NCBI RefSeq assembly: GCF_001468125.1
Contig: NZ_LNYT01000022.1
Span: 516,698-580,697 of the forward strand
Length of the DNA stretch: 64,000 bases
Direction: 5' to 3'
DNA from: Legionella rubrilucens
GTDB lineage: Bacteria > Pseudomonadota > Gammaproteobacteria > Legionellales > Legionellaceae
Shown: one piece after another, positions 37,381-47,010 of the stretch
Layout of the letters: every line of letters begins with the position of its first letter
Numbering within the stretch: the stretch's first letter is position 1
The notes under the pieces: model-generated
Database searches by the model: none
What the model saw: only the letters and a program-made list of their open reading frames with translations
Told to the model about the DNA's origin: nothing
Program-made: the position numbers and the translations under genes

Positions 37381-38673
37381 ATGGCAGAAACGATTATCGC
37401 CCTTGAAAATTGCCGCAAATCTTTTAAAAAGGCTTCCGCTCAGGATTTATTGGTTCTGGAAGACGTGAATTTCAACCTACGGGAAGGTGAAATCGTTGCT
37501 TTGCTCGGCAAATCAGGTTCTGGTAAGTCGACGTTGCTGCGCATTATTGCCGGGCTGGTACCCCCTTCCTCGGGTACGGTGACGTATCGCGGACAACCCG
37601 TGACCCGTCCTGTACCGGGCATCGCCATGGTGTTTCAATCCTTTGCATTAATGCCCTGGCTTACCGTTCTTGAAAACGTGGAGTTAGGACTGGAAGCCCA
37701 GGGGGTAGGCCGTGAAGAACGACGACAGCGCGCCATCGAGGCCATTGATATCATTGGCCTCGATGGGTTTGAGTCGGCCTTTCCCAAGGAATTGTCAGGC
37801 GGTATGCGCCAACGCGTGGGATTTGCAAGGGCCCTGGTGATTAATCCAGACGTTTTGCTGATGGACGAGCCGTTCTCCGCTCTGGATGTGCTGACCGCGG
37901 AGAACTTGAAGTCGGATTTGCTCGAGCTGTGGCAGGAGAAAAAAACCAATACCAATGGCATCCTGTTAGTGACCCATAATATTGAAGAAGCCGCGATGCT
38001 GGCTGATCGCATCGTTATTTTTGGCAGTGACCCAGGCTATATCCGTGCCGAATTGCAGGTGCCTCTGCATCAACCCCGAAATCCTGAAACGCCGGAATTT
38101 CACGATTTGGTCGATACTATCTATACTTTAATGACAACGGGTCCAAAAGAAAAAGCCAAGCGTGCACTGCGGGAGAGGCAAATTGGTCTAGGTTACCGCT
38201 TGCCGGACGTTGAGCCATCGGAGTTGTCCGGTTTGATTGAAACCATGACCTCGTTTGAAGAGCGCATTGATTTGCCGGAATTGGCTGATGAGTTGATGAT
38301 GAACATCGACGATTTATTCCCTATTCTTGAAACCCTGGAGATTTTAGGTTTTGCCAAGGTATCGCATGGCGATATCCAGTTGAGCGAGCTGGGTAAGCAG
38401 TTTTCTGAGGCCGATTTGCAGGAGCGCAAGACGCTGTTTGCACGCCGATTGTTGGAAAACGTGCCTTTAGCCCGCTATATTCGCCGGGTTCTGGATGAAA
38501 AAGTCGGGCATCGGGTGTCAGAAGAGCGCTTTTTATCCAAGCTGGAAGACTATTTAAGCGAAAAAGAGGCAGAACGCGTATTGCGTACCATGATTGACTG
38601 GGGGCGATATGCCGAGATATTTGCTTATGACTTTAATACAGGTATTTTAAGTCTGGAAAATCCAGGCATTTAA
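37381..38673 (+). CDS. NitT/TauT-type ABC ATPase with AAA-associated C-terminal domain
   Basis: 430 residues. Walker A GKSGSGKST, Q-loop FQSF, signature LSGGMRQR, Walker B VLLMDEP and the switch His in VTHN are present in the first 230 residues. An extra region of about 150 residues follows (the AAA-associated C-terminal domain of nitrate-type ATPases), which may regulate the transporter. It forms a two-gene operon with the double permease. Confidence 0.9.
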   Translation: MAETIIALENCRKSFKKASAQDLLVLEDVNFNLREGEIVALLGKSGSGKSTLLRIIAGLVPPSSGTVTYRGQPVTRPVPGIAMVFQSFALMPWLTVLENVELGLEAQGVGREERRQRAIEAIDIIGLDGFESAFPKELSGGMRQRVGFARALVINPDVLLMDEPFSALDVLTAENLKSDLLELWQEKKTNTNGILLVTHNIEEAAMLADRIVIFGSDPGYIRAELQVPLHQPRNPETPEFHDLVDTIYTLMTTGPKEKAKRALRERQIGLGYRLPDVEPSELSGLIETMTSFEERIDLPELADELMMNIDDLFPILETLEILGFAKVSHGDIQLSELGKQFSEADLQERKTLFARRLLENVPLARYIRRVLDEKVGHRVSEERFLSKLEDYLSEKEAERVLRTMIDWGRYAEIFAYDFNTGILSLENPGI

Positions 38674-38759
38674 GATTCTGCTAAAGTTAATTAAGAAACG
38701 GGCGAAAACAATGTCAAAGAGGTATTGTTTGATTGAAGCGTCTTCTTTGAGGAGCAACT

Positions 38760-39443
38760 ATGGGATTTGTCATCGCGGTAAGTCAAGCAAAAGGGGGTAG
38801 TAGCAAAACGACTACCAGCGTCAATCTGGCGGGAGCGCTGATTGAACAGGGATATAAAGTCATTGTCGCGGACATGGATAAAGACAAACCCGATGCCATT
38901 CGGTGGGCACAACAGGGGACTGCCATCAAATTCATTGAACCGCTATTCGATGACAAGCCCATGGATAAAATTGAGCACCTGCGTAAACAATACGATTTTG
39001 TACTCTTAGACACACCGCCCAACTACATGCCGGCCGCATTCAAAGCCATCATGCTGTCTGATTTCGTCATTTTACCCTGCTCCCCAAGTTTTCTTGATCA
39101 AAACAATTTAACCGACGCAATTGCCGTCCCAAGAATGTCTCAGAAACCCTTTAAAATCTTAGGCGTTAAAATTAAAAAGCGGCAACGGCTTTCGGATCAG
39201 CTGATTGATGAGTTAAACAAGTCGGGCCTTGCGTTTAAAACCATGATTTCATCGAAAACAGCCGTGCTTGAAGCGGCGTTTGAAGGAAAGTGGGTGGGGG
39301 ATTTTGATAAAAACAGTGACAGCCATAAGGAATTTAGAAAACTGGCTGAAGAATTATTAACATTTTTTAATCATCAAAAGCAAACGGACACGCAAAAAGT
39401 GAATTCCACAGCACCATCTCGGGCGGTAAATGAGAGGATTTAG
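38760..39443 (+). CDS. ParA-family partition ATPase
   Basis: 227 residues with the deviant Walker A KGGSSKTTTSVNLA, the A' motif and the DTPPN Walker B region. Proteins of this compact type are typical of plasmids and integrative elements. It overlaps the ParB-like gene. Ribosome-binding site GAGGAG nine bases ahead. The chromosomal parAB normally sits near oriC and gidAB, so this is likely a second, plasmid-derived system; inference. Confidence 0.88.
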   Translation: MGFVIAVSQAKGGSSKTTTSVNLAGALIEQGYKVIVADMDKDKPDAIRWAQQGTAIKFIEPLFDDKPMDKIEHLRKQYDFVLLDTPPNYMPAAFKAIMLSDFVILPCSPSFLDQNNLTDAIAVPRMSQKPFKILGVKIKKRQRLSDQLIDELNKSGLAFKTMISSKTAVLEAAFEGKWVGDFDKNSDSHKEFRKLAEELLTFFNHQKQTDTQKVNSTAPSRAVNERI

Positions 39444-39444
39444 T

Positions 39445-40329
39445 ATGAAGGGTTTTTGTTTGTCGGCTACGTTGCATGAGAAGTTACATAAAGTAGAGCA
39501 GGAATGCCATCTGGATGAAAAAATAGTCTCGTTGCACTGTGATTTACTGGATACCTGGGAGTTTCGTGACCGAAAAGGGTTTGAATTAGGCGATATTGCC
39601 GCGCTGGCCAACAGTATCCGTTCGAAAGGCCAATCCCAGCCTATTGTTGTAGTCAAAGCCTCTCAGGAATTCAAACCTCGCAATAATCCCGGGGCACACT
39701 ATGTGGTGATTGCCGGTTATCGCCGCTGGCTGGCCTGTAAAACCCATCATCTTCCGGTAGAGGCCGTCATTAAAACCTTGACTTTTGATGAAGCCATTGC
39801 CTGCCTTGTTTCCGAGAATGAAAAAGAGGACGTTTCGGATTATTCCAAAGGGTTTTTTTATGCCGGTATTCTTAAAACGGAACGCATGACCCAAGACATT
39901 CTCGCTGAAAAATTGGGTATCAGCAGCAGCCGTCTGAGTCAATACCTGGCTTTTTCGCAAATACCGGAAACATTGTGGCAGGCCATTGGTGATATTTCCA
40001 AAGTCTCTGCCCGTACGGCCGCAGCAATACGCTCCATCTTGAATCATGGCGAAAGCCACCGCGAGGCGCTCTACAGACTGGCTCCCTTGATTGCACGGGG
40101 TTGTGGTGAAAAGCGTTTGCGGGAGGAAGTGGAGATGCTTGTCTTAAAAACCATGAAGGCGAGTAATGATCCCTACCAGGTGATTTTTAACAACAAAAAG
40201 TTAATGACCATTCGACGGGGGCAAATTCATTTCGATAAATCGGTCGTTAACCACCCTGATTTTCCCGAATTCTGCAAGAAAATTGAGATGGAATTGCTTC
40301 ATTTCGTTAAAAGACGTTTTGCGGGTTAA
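39445..40329 (+). CDS. ParB/Spo0J-like partition protein
   Basis: About 294 residues from ATG 39445 (an ATG at 39430 overlaps parA by 14 bases and is an alternative). The N-terminal ParB/CTPase domain shows the GYRRW patch, and ENEKEDVSDYSKG leads to a helix-turn-helix (TQDILAEKLGISSSRLSQYLAFSQIP). The C-terminal third is not the usual leucine-zipper dimer of chromosomal ParB. It pairs with the adjacent ParA. No parS site was recognised. Confidence 0.85.
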   Translation: MKGFCLSATLHEKLHKVEQECHLDEKIVSLHCDLLDTWEFRDRKGFELGDIAALANSIRSKGQSQPIVVVKASQEFKPRNNPGAHYVVIAGYRRWLACKTHHLPVEAVIKTLTFDEAIACLVSENEKEDVSDYSKGFFYAGILKTERMTQDILAEKLGISSSRLSQYLAFSQIPETLWQAIGDISKVSARTAAAIRSILNHGESHREALYRLAPLIARGCGEKRLREEVEMLVLKTMKASNDPYQVIFNNKKLMTIRRGQIHFDKSVVNHPDFPEFCKKIEMELLHFVKRRFAG

Positions 40330-40365
40330 CCCTGCATCAGGCTGAAATCAAGACCTGATGCAGGG
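40330..40365. terminator. Hairpin between convergent parB-like and dsbA genes
   Basis: A perfect 12-bp inverted repeat (CCCTGCATCAGG ... CCTGATGCAGGG) immediately after the ParB-like stop. It serves both converging transcripts, judging by its place; no long T-run. Confidence 0.6.
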
Positions 40366-40372
40366 CCATTAC

Positions 40373-41005
40373 TTAAGAATGGCTTTCTTTTTTAGCGGCT
40401 TGCTGAACCAGGTAAGTAAGGATTTTAAATAGCCGGTCTTCGCCCTGTGCCATTTGCAGATCCGTTTTGTATTGGCCATTAATGACCACGGCAGGGACTG
40501 CGGTAACATGGAACTGTGCCATTTGCGCACTGCCCTGATTCAACTGCATGTCAATCGTCGTGGAATGCTTGAACGCGCTTTCTGCGGTGGCCTTGTCGAT
40601 GCCCTGACTGGTTAAAAAATCAATCATGGTGTCATTGCTGGCTAAAGCACCGTGTTTGGCCTGGATGGTTTTAAACAGGATGGGGTTTAATTTGGCACCC
40701 TGACCCAGCAGATTGACGGTGTAATACGCCTTGGCGTAATAAGCCCAGTCTTTGTTAAAGACTACCGGCACACGGGAAAATTGAATTTTCGCGCCCTGTT
40801 GTTTTACCCATTGGTTTAATGAGGGTTCAAGACGATAGCACCAGGGGCAGCCGTAACTGAAAAACTCAGTCACCGTCACGGGGCCTGATTTAGCCGCCGC
40901 CTCATTGCCTTTGATGAGTTCATAATCTTTACCCGCGACAAATTCCTCCGCCAAAGCGCTTAAGGGCAATAACAAAGCAAACATCATTAAAACACGTCGT
41001 AACAT
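40373..41005 (-). CDS. dsbA: Periplasmic thiol:disulfide oxidoreductase DsbA
   Basis: 210 residues with a signal peptide ending ALA-EE (residue 19). The redox site is CPWC (Cys53, Cys56) and the cis-Pro loop is AVPAVVING. It introduces disulfides into exported proteins. Legionella has more than one DsbA; this one is of the single-domain monomer length. It sits 21 bases downstream of the cytochrome c4 gene, an arrangement also known in Pseudomonas. Confidence 0.93.
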   Translation of the reverse strand: MLRRVLMMFALLLPLSALAEEFVAGKDYELIKGNEAAAKSGPVTVTEFFSYGCPWCYRLEPSLNQWVKQQGAKIQFSRVPVVFNKDWAYYAKAYYTVNLLGQGAKLNPILFKTIQAKHGALASNDTMIDFLTSQGIDKATAESAFKHSTTIDMQLNQGSAQMAQFHVTAVPAVVINGQYKTDLQMAQGEDRLFKILTYLVQQAAKKESHS

Positions 41006-41026
41006 ACGTCTATCTCTCCTGGTTAA

Positions 41027-41659
41027 TTAGTACAGGCCCTGCATGTAATAGGCAACAGCGGCCATGTCGTCATCGCTCATGCGGGCGCTGATGTCCTGCA
41101 TGATGCTGTTTAAGTCGTTGGTGCGTTTACGTTCCTTAAATGCCTTTAATTGTTGAATGACATAGGGCGCATGCTGACCGGAAACCACGGGAAAACCGGC
41201 TTGGGCGTTGCCTGTGCCTTTAGGGCCATGGCAGGCAATGCAGGCGGTGATGTGCTGGTTGAAATCGCCGCCGCGGTAAAGCTGTTCGCCGCGTTTTAAG
41301 TATTTTTCCGGGGTACTGGCCTCAGCCAGCGGCATCTCGGCATAATACTGCGCTAATTCTGCCATATCTTCCTCGCTCATGCCAGCGACGATCGCGGTCA
41401 TGGCTGGCACATTACGGGTTTTTGCCGCTTTGAAGTCTTTAAGCTGTTTGAGCAGATAACCGGCATGCTGCCCGGCCAGGTTAGGCCATTCCGGATTGGC
41501 ACTGTTTCCTTTTTCACCATGACAGGCCACGCAAACGGCGGCTTTTTCAGCGGTTGTTTTGACTGGAGTGGTCGTCGTGCTGGTCGTTTCTGGCGAAAGC
41601 GGGGCAGCCTGAGCCAGGGTTAAGCTCAGTAATGCGACAACAAATACCATTTTTTTCAT
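41027..41659 (-). CDS. Diheme cytochrome c4
   Basis: 210 residues, a signal peptide (about 1-19), and two cytochrome-c domains, each with CxxCH: CVACH (Cys43-His47) and CIACH further on. Length and the duplicated layout match cytochrome c4, which feeds electrons from the bc1 complex to terminal oxidases. It is divergent from engB and upstream of dsbA, the same trio as in other gamma-proteobacteria. Confidence 0.93.
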   Translation of the reverse strand: MKKMVFVVALLSLTLAQAAPLSPETTSTTTTPVKTTAEKAAVCVACHGEKGNSANPEWPNLAGQHAGYLLKQLKDFKAAKTRNVPAMTAIVAGMSEEDMAELAQYYAEMPLAEASTPEKYLKRGEQLYRGGDFNQHITACIACHGPKGTGNAQAGFPVVSGQHAPYVIQQLKAFKERKRTNDLNSIMQDISARMSDDDMAAVAYYMQGLY

Positions 41660-41717
41660 GTTTCCCCCGGGGGTTCTTCCTCATTTAATGGTACACTGCC
41701 TGAGTAAAAATCCCAAA

Positions 41718-42341
41718 ATGAAATTGAAAATAATGTTAATCAATCGTTACTCCCAGGCTGTCTTTTTAAAAAGCGCCGCCCGTGTCAATCAATTGCCCGA
41801 AGACATCGGTTACGAAGTGGCTTTTGCCGGCCGTTCCAATGCGGGAAAATCAAGTGCGTTAAACTGCCTGACGGGCATCAAACAATTGGCGCGCACCAGT
41901 AAAACCCCGGGCCGTACCCAGCTTATCAATCTGTTCAGCCTGGATGAATCCCGCCGGCTGGTGGATCTCCCTGGTTATGGCTATGCGAAAGTGGCTTTGC
42001 AGGTCAAGGAAGATTGGCAAAAACACCTGGCTCATTACCTTGAAGTGCGTCAATGCTTAAAGGGGTTGGTTGTGGTCATGGATTGCCGTCATCCCTTAAA
42101 GGAATTGGATCAAATGATGATCGACTGGGCTCTGGATCGGGAAATTCCGGTGCATGCCTTGTTAACCAAAGCCGATAAATTAAATAAAAGCGAAGCTAAA
42201 AACGCCGTGGCCAAAGTCAAGCGTCAGTATCAGTTGCTGGGCGATTTGGTGTCGGCTCAGGTTTTTTCCTCGCTTAAAAAAGAGGGCGTTGATGAGTTGA
42301 TTACCCGCTTGGATAGCTGGTTTGAATGGCCGGCCTCTTAA
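41718..42341 (+). CDS. engB: Ribosome-biogenesis GTPase YihA/YsxC
   Basis: About 207 residues. It assembles the large ribosomal subunit. G1 [10 protein letters not shown]2 region [11 protein letters not shown]3 [10 protein letters not shown]4 TKADK are all present. The frame opens at 41658, but the conserved fold begins near SQAVFLKSA, so I start at ATG 41718; ATG 41733 is possible. No good ribosome-binding site decides between them. Confidence 0.94.
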   Translation: MKLKIMLINRYSQAVFLKSAARVNQLPEDIGYEVAFAGRSNAGKSSALNCLTGIKQLARTSKTPGRTQLINLFSLDESRRLVDLPGYGYAKVALQVKEDWQKHLAHYLEVRQCLKGLVVVMDCRHPLKELDQMMIDWALDREIPVHALLTKADKLNKSEAKNAVAKVKRQYQLLGDLVSAQVFSSLKKEGVDELITRLDSWFEWPAS

Positions 42342-42361
42342 CAAAAAAGAAGCCGGGCAGT

Positions 42362-44215
42362 TTAATGCAGCAAGTCCTTCATCAGTTCCTCGACAATTTG
42401 AGGATTGGCAAGCGTGGACAGGTCGCCTAATTCTTCCATGCGGCTGACATTACGACAGGCAATCTGACGCAGGATGCGGCGCATGATTTTGCCGGAACGG
42501 GTTTTAGGCAAATCCGACACCCACTGCAACACATCCGGTTTGGCAATGGCGCCAATGCTGTTTTTGACTTGCTCCATGAGCTGATCATACAACTCGTCGC
42601 TGGGTTGAAAACCACTTTTTAATGTGACAAAAACGTGAATGCCCTGGCCTTTAATCTCATGAGGCACACCCACGGCAGCGGCCTCCGCCACATAGGGATG
42701 GGCGACAACGGCACTTTCGATTTCCGCTGTCCCCAGACGGTGCCCAGCCACGTTCAAGACATCGTCAATGCGCCCGGTAACCCAGTAATCTCCATCCGTA
42801 TCGCGGCGTGCGCCGTCACCCGTCATGTAATACCCATTGCCCACATAACCTTTCAAATAACGGTCATGGTTGCCGGCGATGGTTCTGGCGATGGATGGCC
42901 AGGGGTATTTCATGGCCAGCGCGCCTTCCCCGGCCCCCTTGATTTCATGCCCTTCGTCATCGAGCAGGACAGGGTGAATGCCGGGTAAAGGCTGACAGGC
43001 GGCACCGGGTTTTGCCGTTTCAGGATTTTGCGGGCAAATCATGATGGCCCCGGTTTCGGTTTGCCACCAGGTATCCACAATCGGGCAGCGATTAAGGCCA
43101 ACCTGCTCTTTATACCAGAGCCAGACTTCAGGATTGATGGGTTCTCCCACCGAACCCAGCAGGCGCAGGCTCTGACGTGAGGTGCTGTCAAGCCATTCAT
43201 CGCCGGCTCTTTTTAAGGCGCGTATGGCGGTCGGTGCAGTGTAGAACACATGAACATGGTATTTATCAATGATTTTCCAGCAGCGTGATGGATTGGGCCA
43301 GTGAGGGACGCCGCCAAACATCAGGGTAGTCGTGCCATTGCACAAGGGGCCATAGACCACGTAACTGTGACCGGTAATCCAGCCCACGTCCGCGGTACAC
43401 CAGAAAATTTCATGCGGTTTGCAGGCAAAAACATGGCGATGGCTGAATGCGGTCTGCACCAGGTAACCACCTGTGGTATGCACTAACCCTTTGGGTTGGC
43501 CAGTGCTGCCGGAAGTATAAAGAATAAAGAGAGGATCCTCGGCATCCATGGGTTCGGGTGCACAGCGGGAATCCACGGTGTCGCGTAATTCATGCCACCA
43601 GTAATCGCGTTGCTCATCAAAAAACACCGTGCTCTGGTTATGTTGAATCACCAGGGTTTTCAAAGGCAGGCCGCGGCTGGCTTCATCGGCCTGGGATTTT
43701 AGCGGGTAAAGTTTGCCGCCTCGATGATAACTGTCGGCCGTGATCAGCAGTTTGCAGGCAGACGCTTCAAGCCGTTGTGCTAAGGCCTGCGATGAAAAAC
43801 CGGCGAATACCACCGTGTGCACTGCCCCAAGGCGTGCACAGGCCAGCATGGCAATGGCTGCCTCAGGAATGAGCGGCAGGTAAATACCGACTTTATCGCC
43901 TTTTTGAATGCCTAAGGATTTGAGTACGTTGGCCATCCGACAGACTTCTTCATACAGCATGGCAAAGGTCAGTATCCGCTGTTGATGTTCTTCATCACCC
44001 TCCCAGATAATGGCGGCCTGATTGGCTTTTTGCGGCAAATGCCTGTCGATGCAATTGTAGCAGGCATTGAGTTGACCGTTGACAAACCAGCTCAGATGAC
44101 CAAACTCGCCGGTAAACACCTCTGTCCAGGGCTGTTGCCATACCAGCTCATACGCTTGCTGTTCCCAGAAGCGCGTTACCTCAGCCGGCAGAGTATTAAT
44201 CACGGATTTATTCAT
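42362..44215 (-). CDS. acs: Acetyl-CoA synthetase
   Basis: About 617 residues. AMP-forming ligase that activates acetate (possibly propionate). ATP-binding YTSGSTGQPKGLVHT, the acyl-pocket motif WWQTETGA, and the C-terminal catalytic Lys in TRSGKIMRRILR (a known acetylation site of the family) are intact. Slightly shorter than the usual 650. It starts at ATG 44215, which overlaps the mmsB stop (ATGA), so it is the last gene of the mmsA-mmsB-acs unit and probably handles short-chain products of valine catabolism. Confidence 0.93.
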   Translation of the reverse strand: MNKSVINTLPAEVTRFWEQQAYELVWQQPWTEVFTGEFGHLSWFVNGQLNACYNCIDRHLPQKANQAAIIWEGDEEHQQRILTFAMLYEEVCRMANVLKSLGIQKGDKVGIYLPLIPEAAIAMLACARLGAVHTVVFAGFSSQALAQRLEASACKLLITADSYHRGGKLYPLKSQADEASRGLPLKTLVIQHNQSTVFFDEQRDYWWHELRDTVDSRCAPEPMDAEDPLFILYTSGSTGQPKGLVHTTGGYLVQTAFSHRHVFACKPHEIFWCTADVGWITGHSYVVYGPLCNGTTTLMFGGVPHWPNPSRCWKIIDKYHVHVFYTAPTAIRALKRAGDEWLDSTSRQSLRLLGSVGEPINPEVWLWYKEQVGLNRCPIVDTWWQTETGAIMICPQNPETAKPGAACQPLPGIHPVLLDDEGHEIKGAGEGALAMKYPWPSIARTIAGNHDRYLKGYVGNGYYMTGDGARRDTDGDYWVTGRIDDVLNVAGHRLGTAEIESAVVAHPYVAEAAAVGVPHEIKGQGIHVFVTLKSGFQPSDELYDQLMEQVKNSIGAIAKPDVLQWVSDLPKTRSGKIMRRILRQIACRNVSRMEELGDLSTLANPQIVEELMKDLLH

Positions 44216-45102
44216 GATTCCACGCACTCCAGTGACTTAATGATGGCTGAAAAATCCAGTTCGCCAAACCCTTGTTGGTTAAACTGCTGGTATAAGGCGG
44301 TGGCCTTTGCCGCGAGCGGCGTTTCCACTCCGGCGGCTTTGGCGCTTTGCTGGGACAGGTTTAAATCCTTAAGCATCATGGCGGCGGTAAATCCGGGTTG
44401 GTAACTGCGATTGGCCGGAACGTCCGGCAGCAGGTTGGGGACAGGCACATACTTGCTCATCGCCCAGCATTGTCCGCTGGAACTGTTAACGACTTCAAAC
44501 AATTTATCGGCGGCGAGGTGAAGCTTTTCAGCCAGAACAAAGGCTTCAGACACGGCAATCATGGAGATGCCAAGAATCATGTTGTTACAGAGTTTAGCCG
44601 CCTGCCCGCTGCCGGCTTCACCGGTGTGGATAATTTTTTTACCCATGGCGGTTAAAATCGGCATCGCCTGATTCAGCGTAGCCATCTCACCGCCGACCAT
44701 GAAGGTCAGCGTGCCTGCCTCTGCACCGGCCACACCGCCTGAGACGGGGGCATCGAGCGCCAGTACCTGATTGGCTGATGCGTGTTGATGCAGGTAACGG
44801 GCGCTTTGCACATCGATGGATGAGCAATCGATGTGCAGCCTGCCGTTTGCCTGCGCATAAAGCCCGTCATCACCGAGGCAAACGCGCTTGACCTGCTCGC
44901 CGGTTTGCAGCATGGTAATCAAACAGTCGTTTTCCCGCGCTACGTCACTGATGGAGGCGGCGCACAGACCGCCGGCATTGGCCAGCGCCGTGAGCGCCTC
45001 CTGTTGCAAGTCAAAACCGGTCACTTGATGTCCAGCTTGAATCAAACGGATGGCCATGGGTAAACCCATATGACCCAGACCGACAAAACCAATCCGTGCC
45101 AT
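44212..45102 (-). CDS. mmsB: 3-hydroxyisobutyrate dehydrogenase
   Basis: 296 residues. Oxidises 3-hydroxyisobutyrate to methylmalonate semialdehyde in valine breakdown. The Rossmann motif GFVGLGHMGLPMA, the DAPVSGGVAGAEAGTL substrate motif and the catalytic Lys in AAKLCNNM are present. Lies 47 bases after mmsA and overlaps acs. Confidence 0.95.
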   Translation of the reverse strand: MARIGFVGLGHMGLPMAIRLIQAGHQVTGFDLQQEALTALANAGGLCAASISDVARENDCLITMLQTGEQVKRVCLGDDGLYAQANGRLHIDCSSIDVQSARYLHQHASANQVLALDAPVSGGVAGAEAGTLTFMVGGEMATLNQAMPILTAMGKKIIHTGEAGSGQAAKLCNNMILGISMIAVSEAFVLAEKLHLAADKLFEVVNSSSGQCWAMSKYVPVPNLLPDVPANRSYQPGFTAAMMLKDLNLSQQSAKAAGVETPLAAKATALYQQFNQQGFGELDFSAIIKSLECVES

Positions 45103-45149
45103 GTTCTCTCCCTCATAAACAACCGGCCCGAAAGCCGGCTCACTGTTAA

Positions 45150-46649
45150 TTAATCATGTGTTGGCATGACAAACGCGCTGGTATTTAATGGGCTTACAGG
45201 CCACTTGCTGGTGACGGTTTTGCGACGGGTATAAAAATTGATGCTTTCCAGCCCATGCATGTTGGTATCGCCAAAGGAAGACTGCTTCCAGCCGCCAAAA
45301 GGATGGTTGGCGACAGGCACAGGAATGGGAACATTAATACCCACCATGCCCACCTGCACTCGTTGGCTGTACTCGCGTGCGCTGTAACCGTCGCGTGTAA
45401 AAATGGCGGTGCCATTGCCGTATTGGTTGCGATTGATGATCGCCAGCGCCTCATCCAATGTGTCAACGCGAACGATACACAACACCGGTCCAAAAATTTC
45501 ATTCTGATAAATGGACATGGTTTCCTTCACATGGTCAAAGAGGGTTGGTCCCAAGAAATAACCCTGCGGGTATTTGGCATGACGGAAAGCGCGGCCATCG
45601 ATCACCAGAGACGCCTTTTCATTGATTCCTGCATCAATGGCAGTCACGACACGCTGCTTATGCGCCTGACTGATTAACGGCCCCATTTCACTGTGGGGGT
45701 TGTCGCCGGTGTCCACACGAATGGCCTGAATAAGCGGCGTTAGTTTGTGCAGCAACCGATCGGCTGTCTCATGACCCACGGCCACAACCACCGACAGGGC
45801 CATGCAGCGTTCGCCGGCAGACCCATACGCCGCCCCGGTAATCGCCTGGGCTGCCTGATCCAGATCCGCGTCCGGCATGACCACGCAATGGTTTTTCGCG
45901 CCGCCGAAGGTGTGTGCGCGTTTGCCATTGGCCGCGGCGGTGCGATAAATGTATTCTGCCACCGGCGTTGAAGCCACCGCGGTAAAGGCTTTAATATCCG
46001 GGTGGTGCAGCAGGCAATCCACCGTGGTTTTATCGCCCTGAACACAGTTGACCACCCCGGGAGGAAGGCCGGCGTCGGATAACAATTCCACAAGACGCAG
46101 CGGCGCTGAAGGGTCCTGTTCGGATGGTTTTAAAATGAAGGTGTTGCCGCAGGCAATGGCCGGGATCATCATCCATACCGGCACCATCACTGGAAAATTA
46201 AATGGCGATACGCCGGCACAGACGCCCAGTGATTGCCTGAGCGTATGGCAATCCATGTCAGCGGCTACATTCGCAGAAAAACTGCCCTGCAACTGGCTGA
46301 CAATACCGCAATGCAACTCCACGACCTCAATGGCCCGCGCGATGGACCCTTTGGCATCGTCTAAGGTTTTGCCATGTTCGCGGGTGACGGCATGAGCAAG
46401 CTCGTTCTGATTCTTTTCCAGTAAGTCCCTGAACTTAAACAGTATGCGCGCCCGCTTGATCGGGGTCGTCTCTGACCAGGACGGCCAGGCCGTTTGGGCT
46501 GCATGGACGGCAGCATGACAGGTTTCTTGCCCGGCGATTGGCACCTGTCCTATGGCTTCGCCCAGAGCAGGATTGTAAATGGTGCGCTGATCTTCAGTAC
46601 TGTGAGTATAAATTTTACCATTGATGTAGTGATCGACTGAGTAAACCAT
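45150..46649 (-). CDS. mmsA: Methylmalonate-semialdehyde dehydrogenase (CoA-acylating)
   Basis: 499 residues. Converts methylmalonate semialdehyde to propionyl-CoA. The catalytic Cys is in YGSAGERCMALS, and FTAVASTPVAEYIY and GGAKNHCVVMPDAD are characteristic of this ALDH subfamily. Ribosome-binding site AAGGAG. It follows the small dodecin-like ORF by 40 bases and starts the valine unit. Confidence 0.95.
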   Translation of the reverse strand: MVYSVDHYINGKIYTHSTEDQRTIYNPALGEAIGQVPIAGQETCHAAVHAAQTAWPSWSETTPIKRARILFKFRDLLEKNQNELAHAVTREHGKTLDDAKGSIARAIEVVELHCGIVSQLQGSFSANVAADMDCHTLRQSLGVCAGVSPFNFPVMVPVWMMIPAIACGNTFILKPSEQDPSAPLRLVELLSDAGLPPGVVNCVQGDKTTVDCLLHHPDIKAFTAVASTPVAEYIYRTAAANGKRAHTFGGAKNHCVVMPDADLDQAAQAITGAAYGSAGERCMALSVVVAVGHETADRLLHKLTPLIQAIRVDTGDNPHSEMGPLISQAHKQRVVTAIDAGINEKASLVIDGRAFRHAKYPQGYFLGPTLFDHVKETMSIYQNEIFGPVLCIVRVDTLDEALAIINRNQYGNGTAIFTRDGYSAREYSQRVQVGMVGINVPIPVPVANHPFGGWKQSSFGDTNMHGLESINFYTRRKTVTSKWPVSPLNTSAFVMPTHD

Positions 46650-46689
46650 GATTAAACTCCTTGTAAAACATTGTTTTTGTCAGCAAAAA

Positions 46690-46869
46690 TCAGTCTGTGT
46701 AAGCAGTAATCGTAACCTGGTAGGATTTGTCGTCAGTGGTGTGGGAACTGCGTGTCTCGATGACTTCAACACGCTGGTATTCGCCTGCTTTCTGCAGTGC
46801 CTGAGCCAGTGCATCGTCCAAACCGGATTCAGAGTAGCCGGTGAAATCGTTGGTTTTAACTGTGATCAT
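46690..46869 (-). CDS. Short dodecin-like protein
   Basis: A 59-residue frame on the minus strand with start MITVKTNDFTGYS and end TITAYTD. The order of a Ser-rich turn, an amphipathic helix (LDDALAQALQKA) and two beta strands (RVEVIET, SYQVTIT) is that of dodecins, 12-mer flavin-binding proteins of 60-70 residues. The flavin-binding Trp of typical dodecins is absent, so binding is doubtful. Its start has AAAGG directly before ATG and CAGG nine bases further back. It ends 40 bases upstream of mmsA and may be co-transcribed. Confidence 0.55.
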   Translation of the reverse strand: MITVKTNDFTGYSESGLDDALAQALQKAGEYQRVEVIETRSSHTTDDKSYQVTITAYTD

Positions 46870-47010
46870 CCTTTTAGGCCTGTTTGCTGAAGTGATGATC
46901 AGTGTAGCATGAACAAAATGATTTTCTTAATAAAAACATGAACAATAAATTGTTTATGCGGTTGATTTATTCAATAATAAAGGACCAGTGCAGGTAAAGG
47001 AATCATAGCG

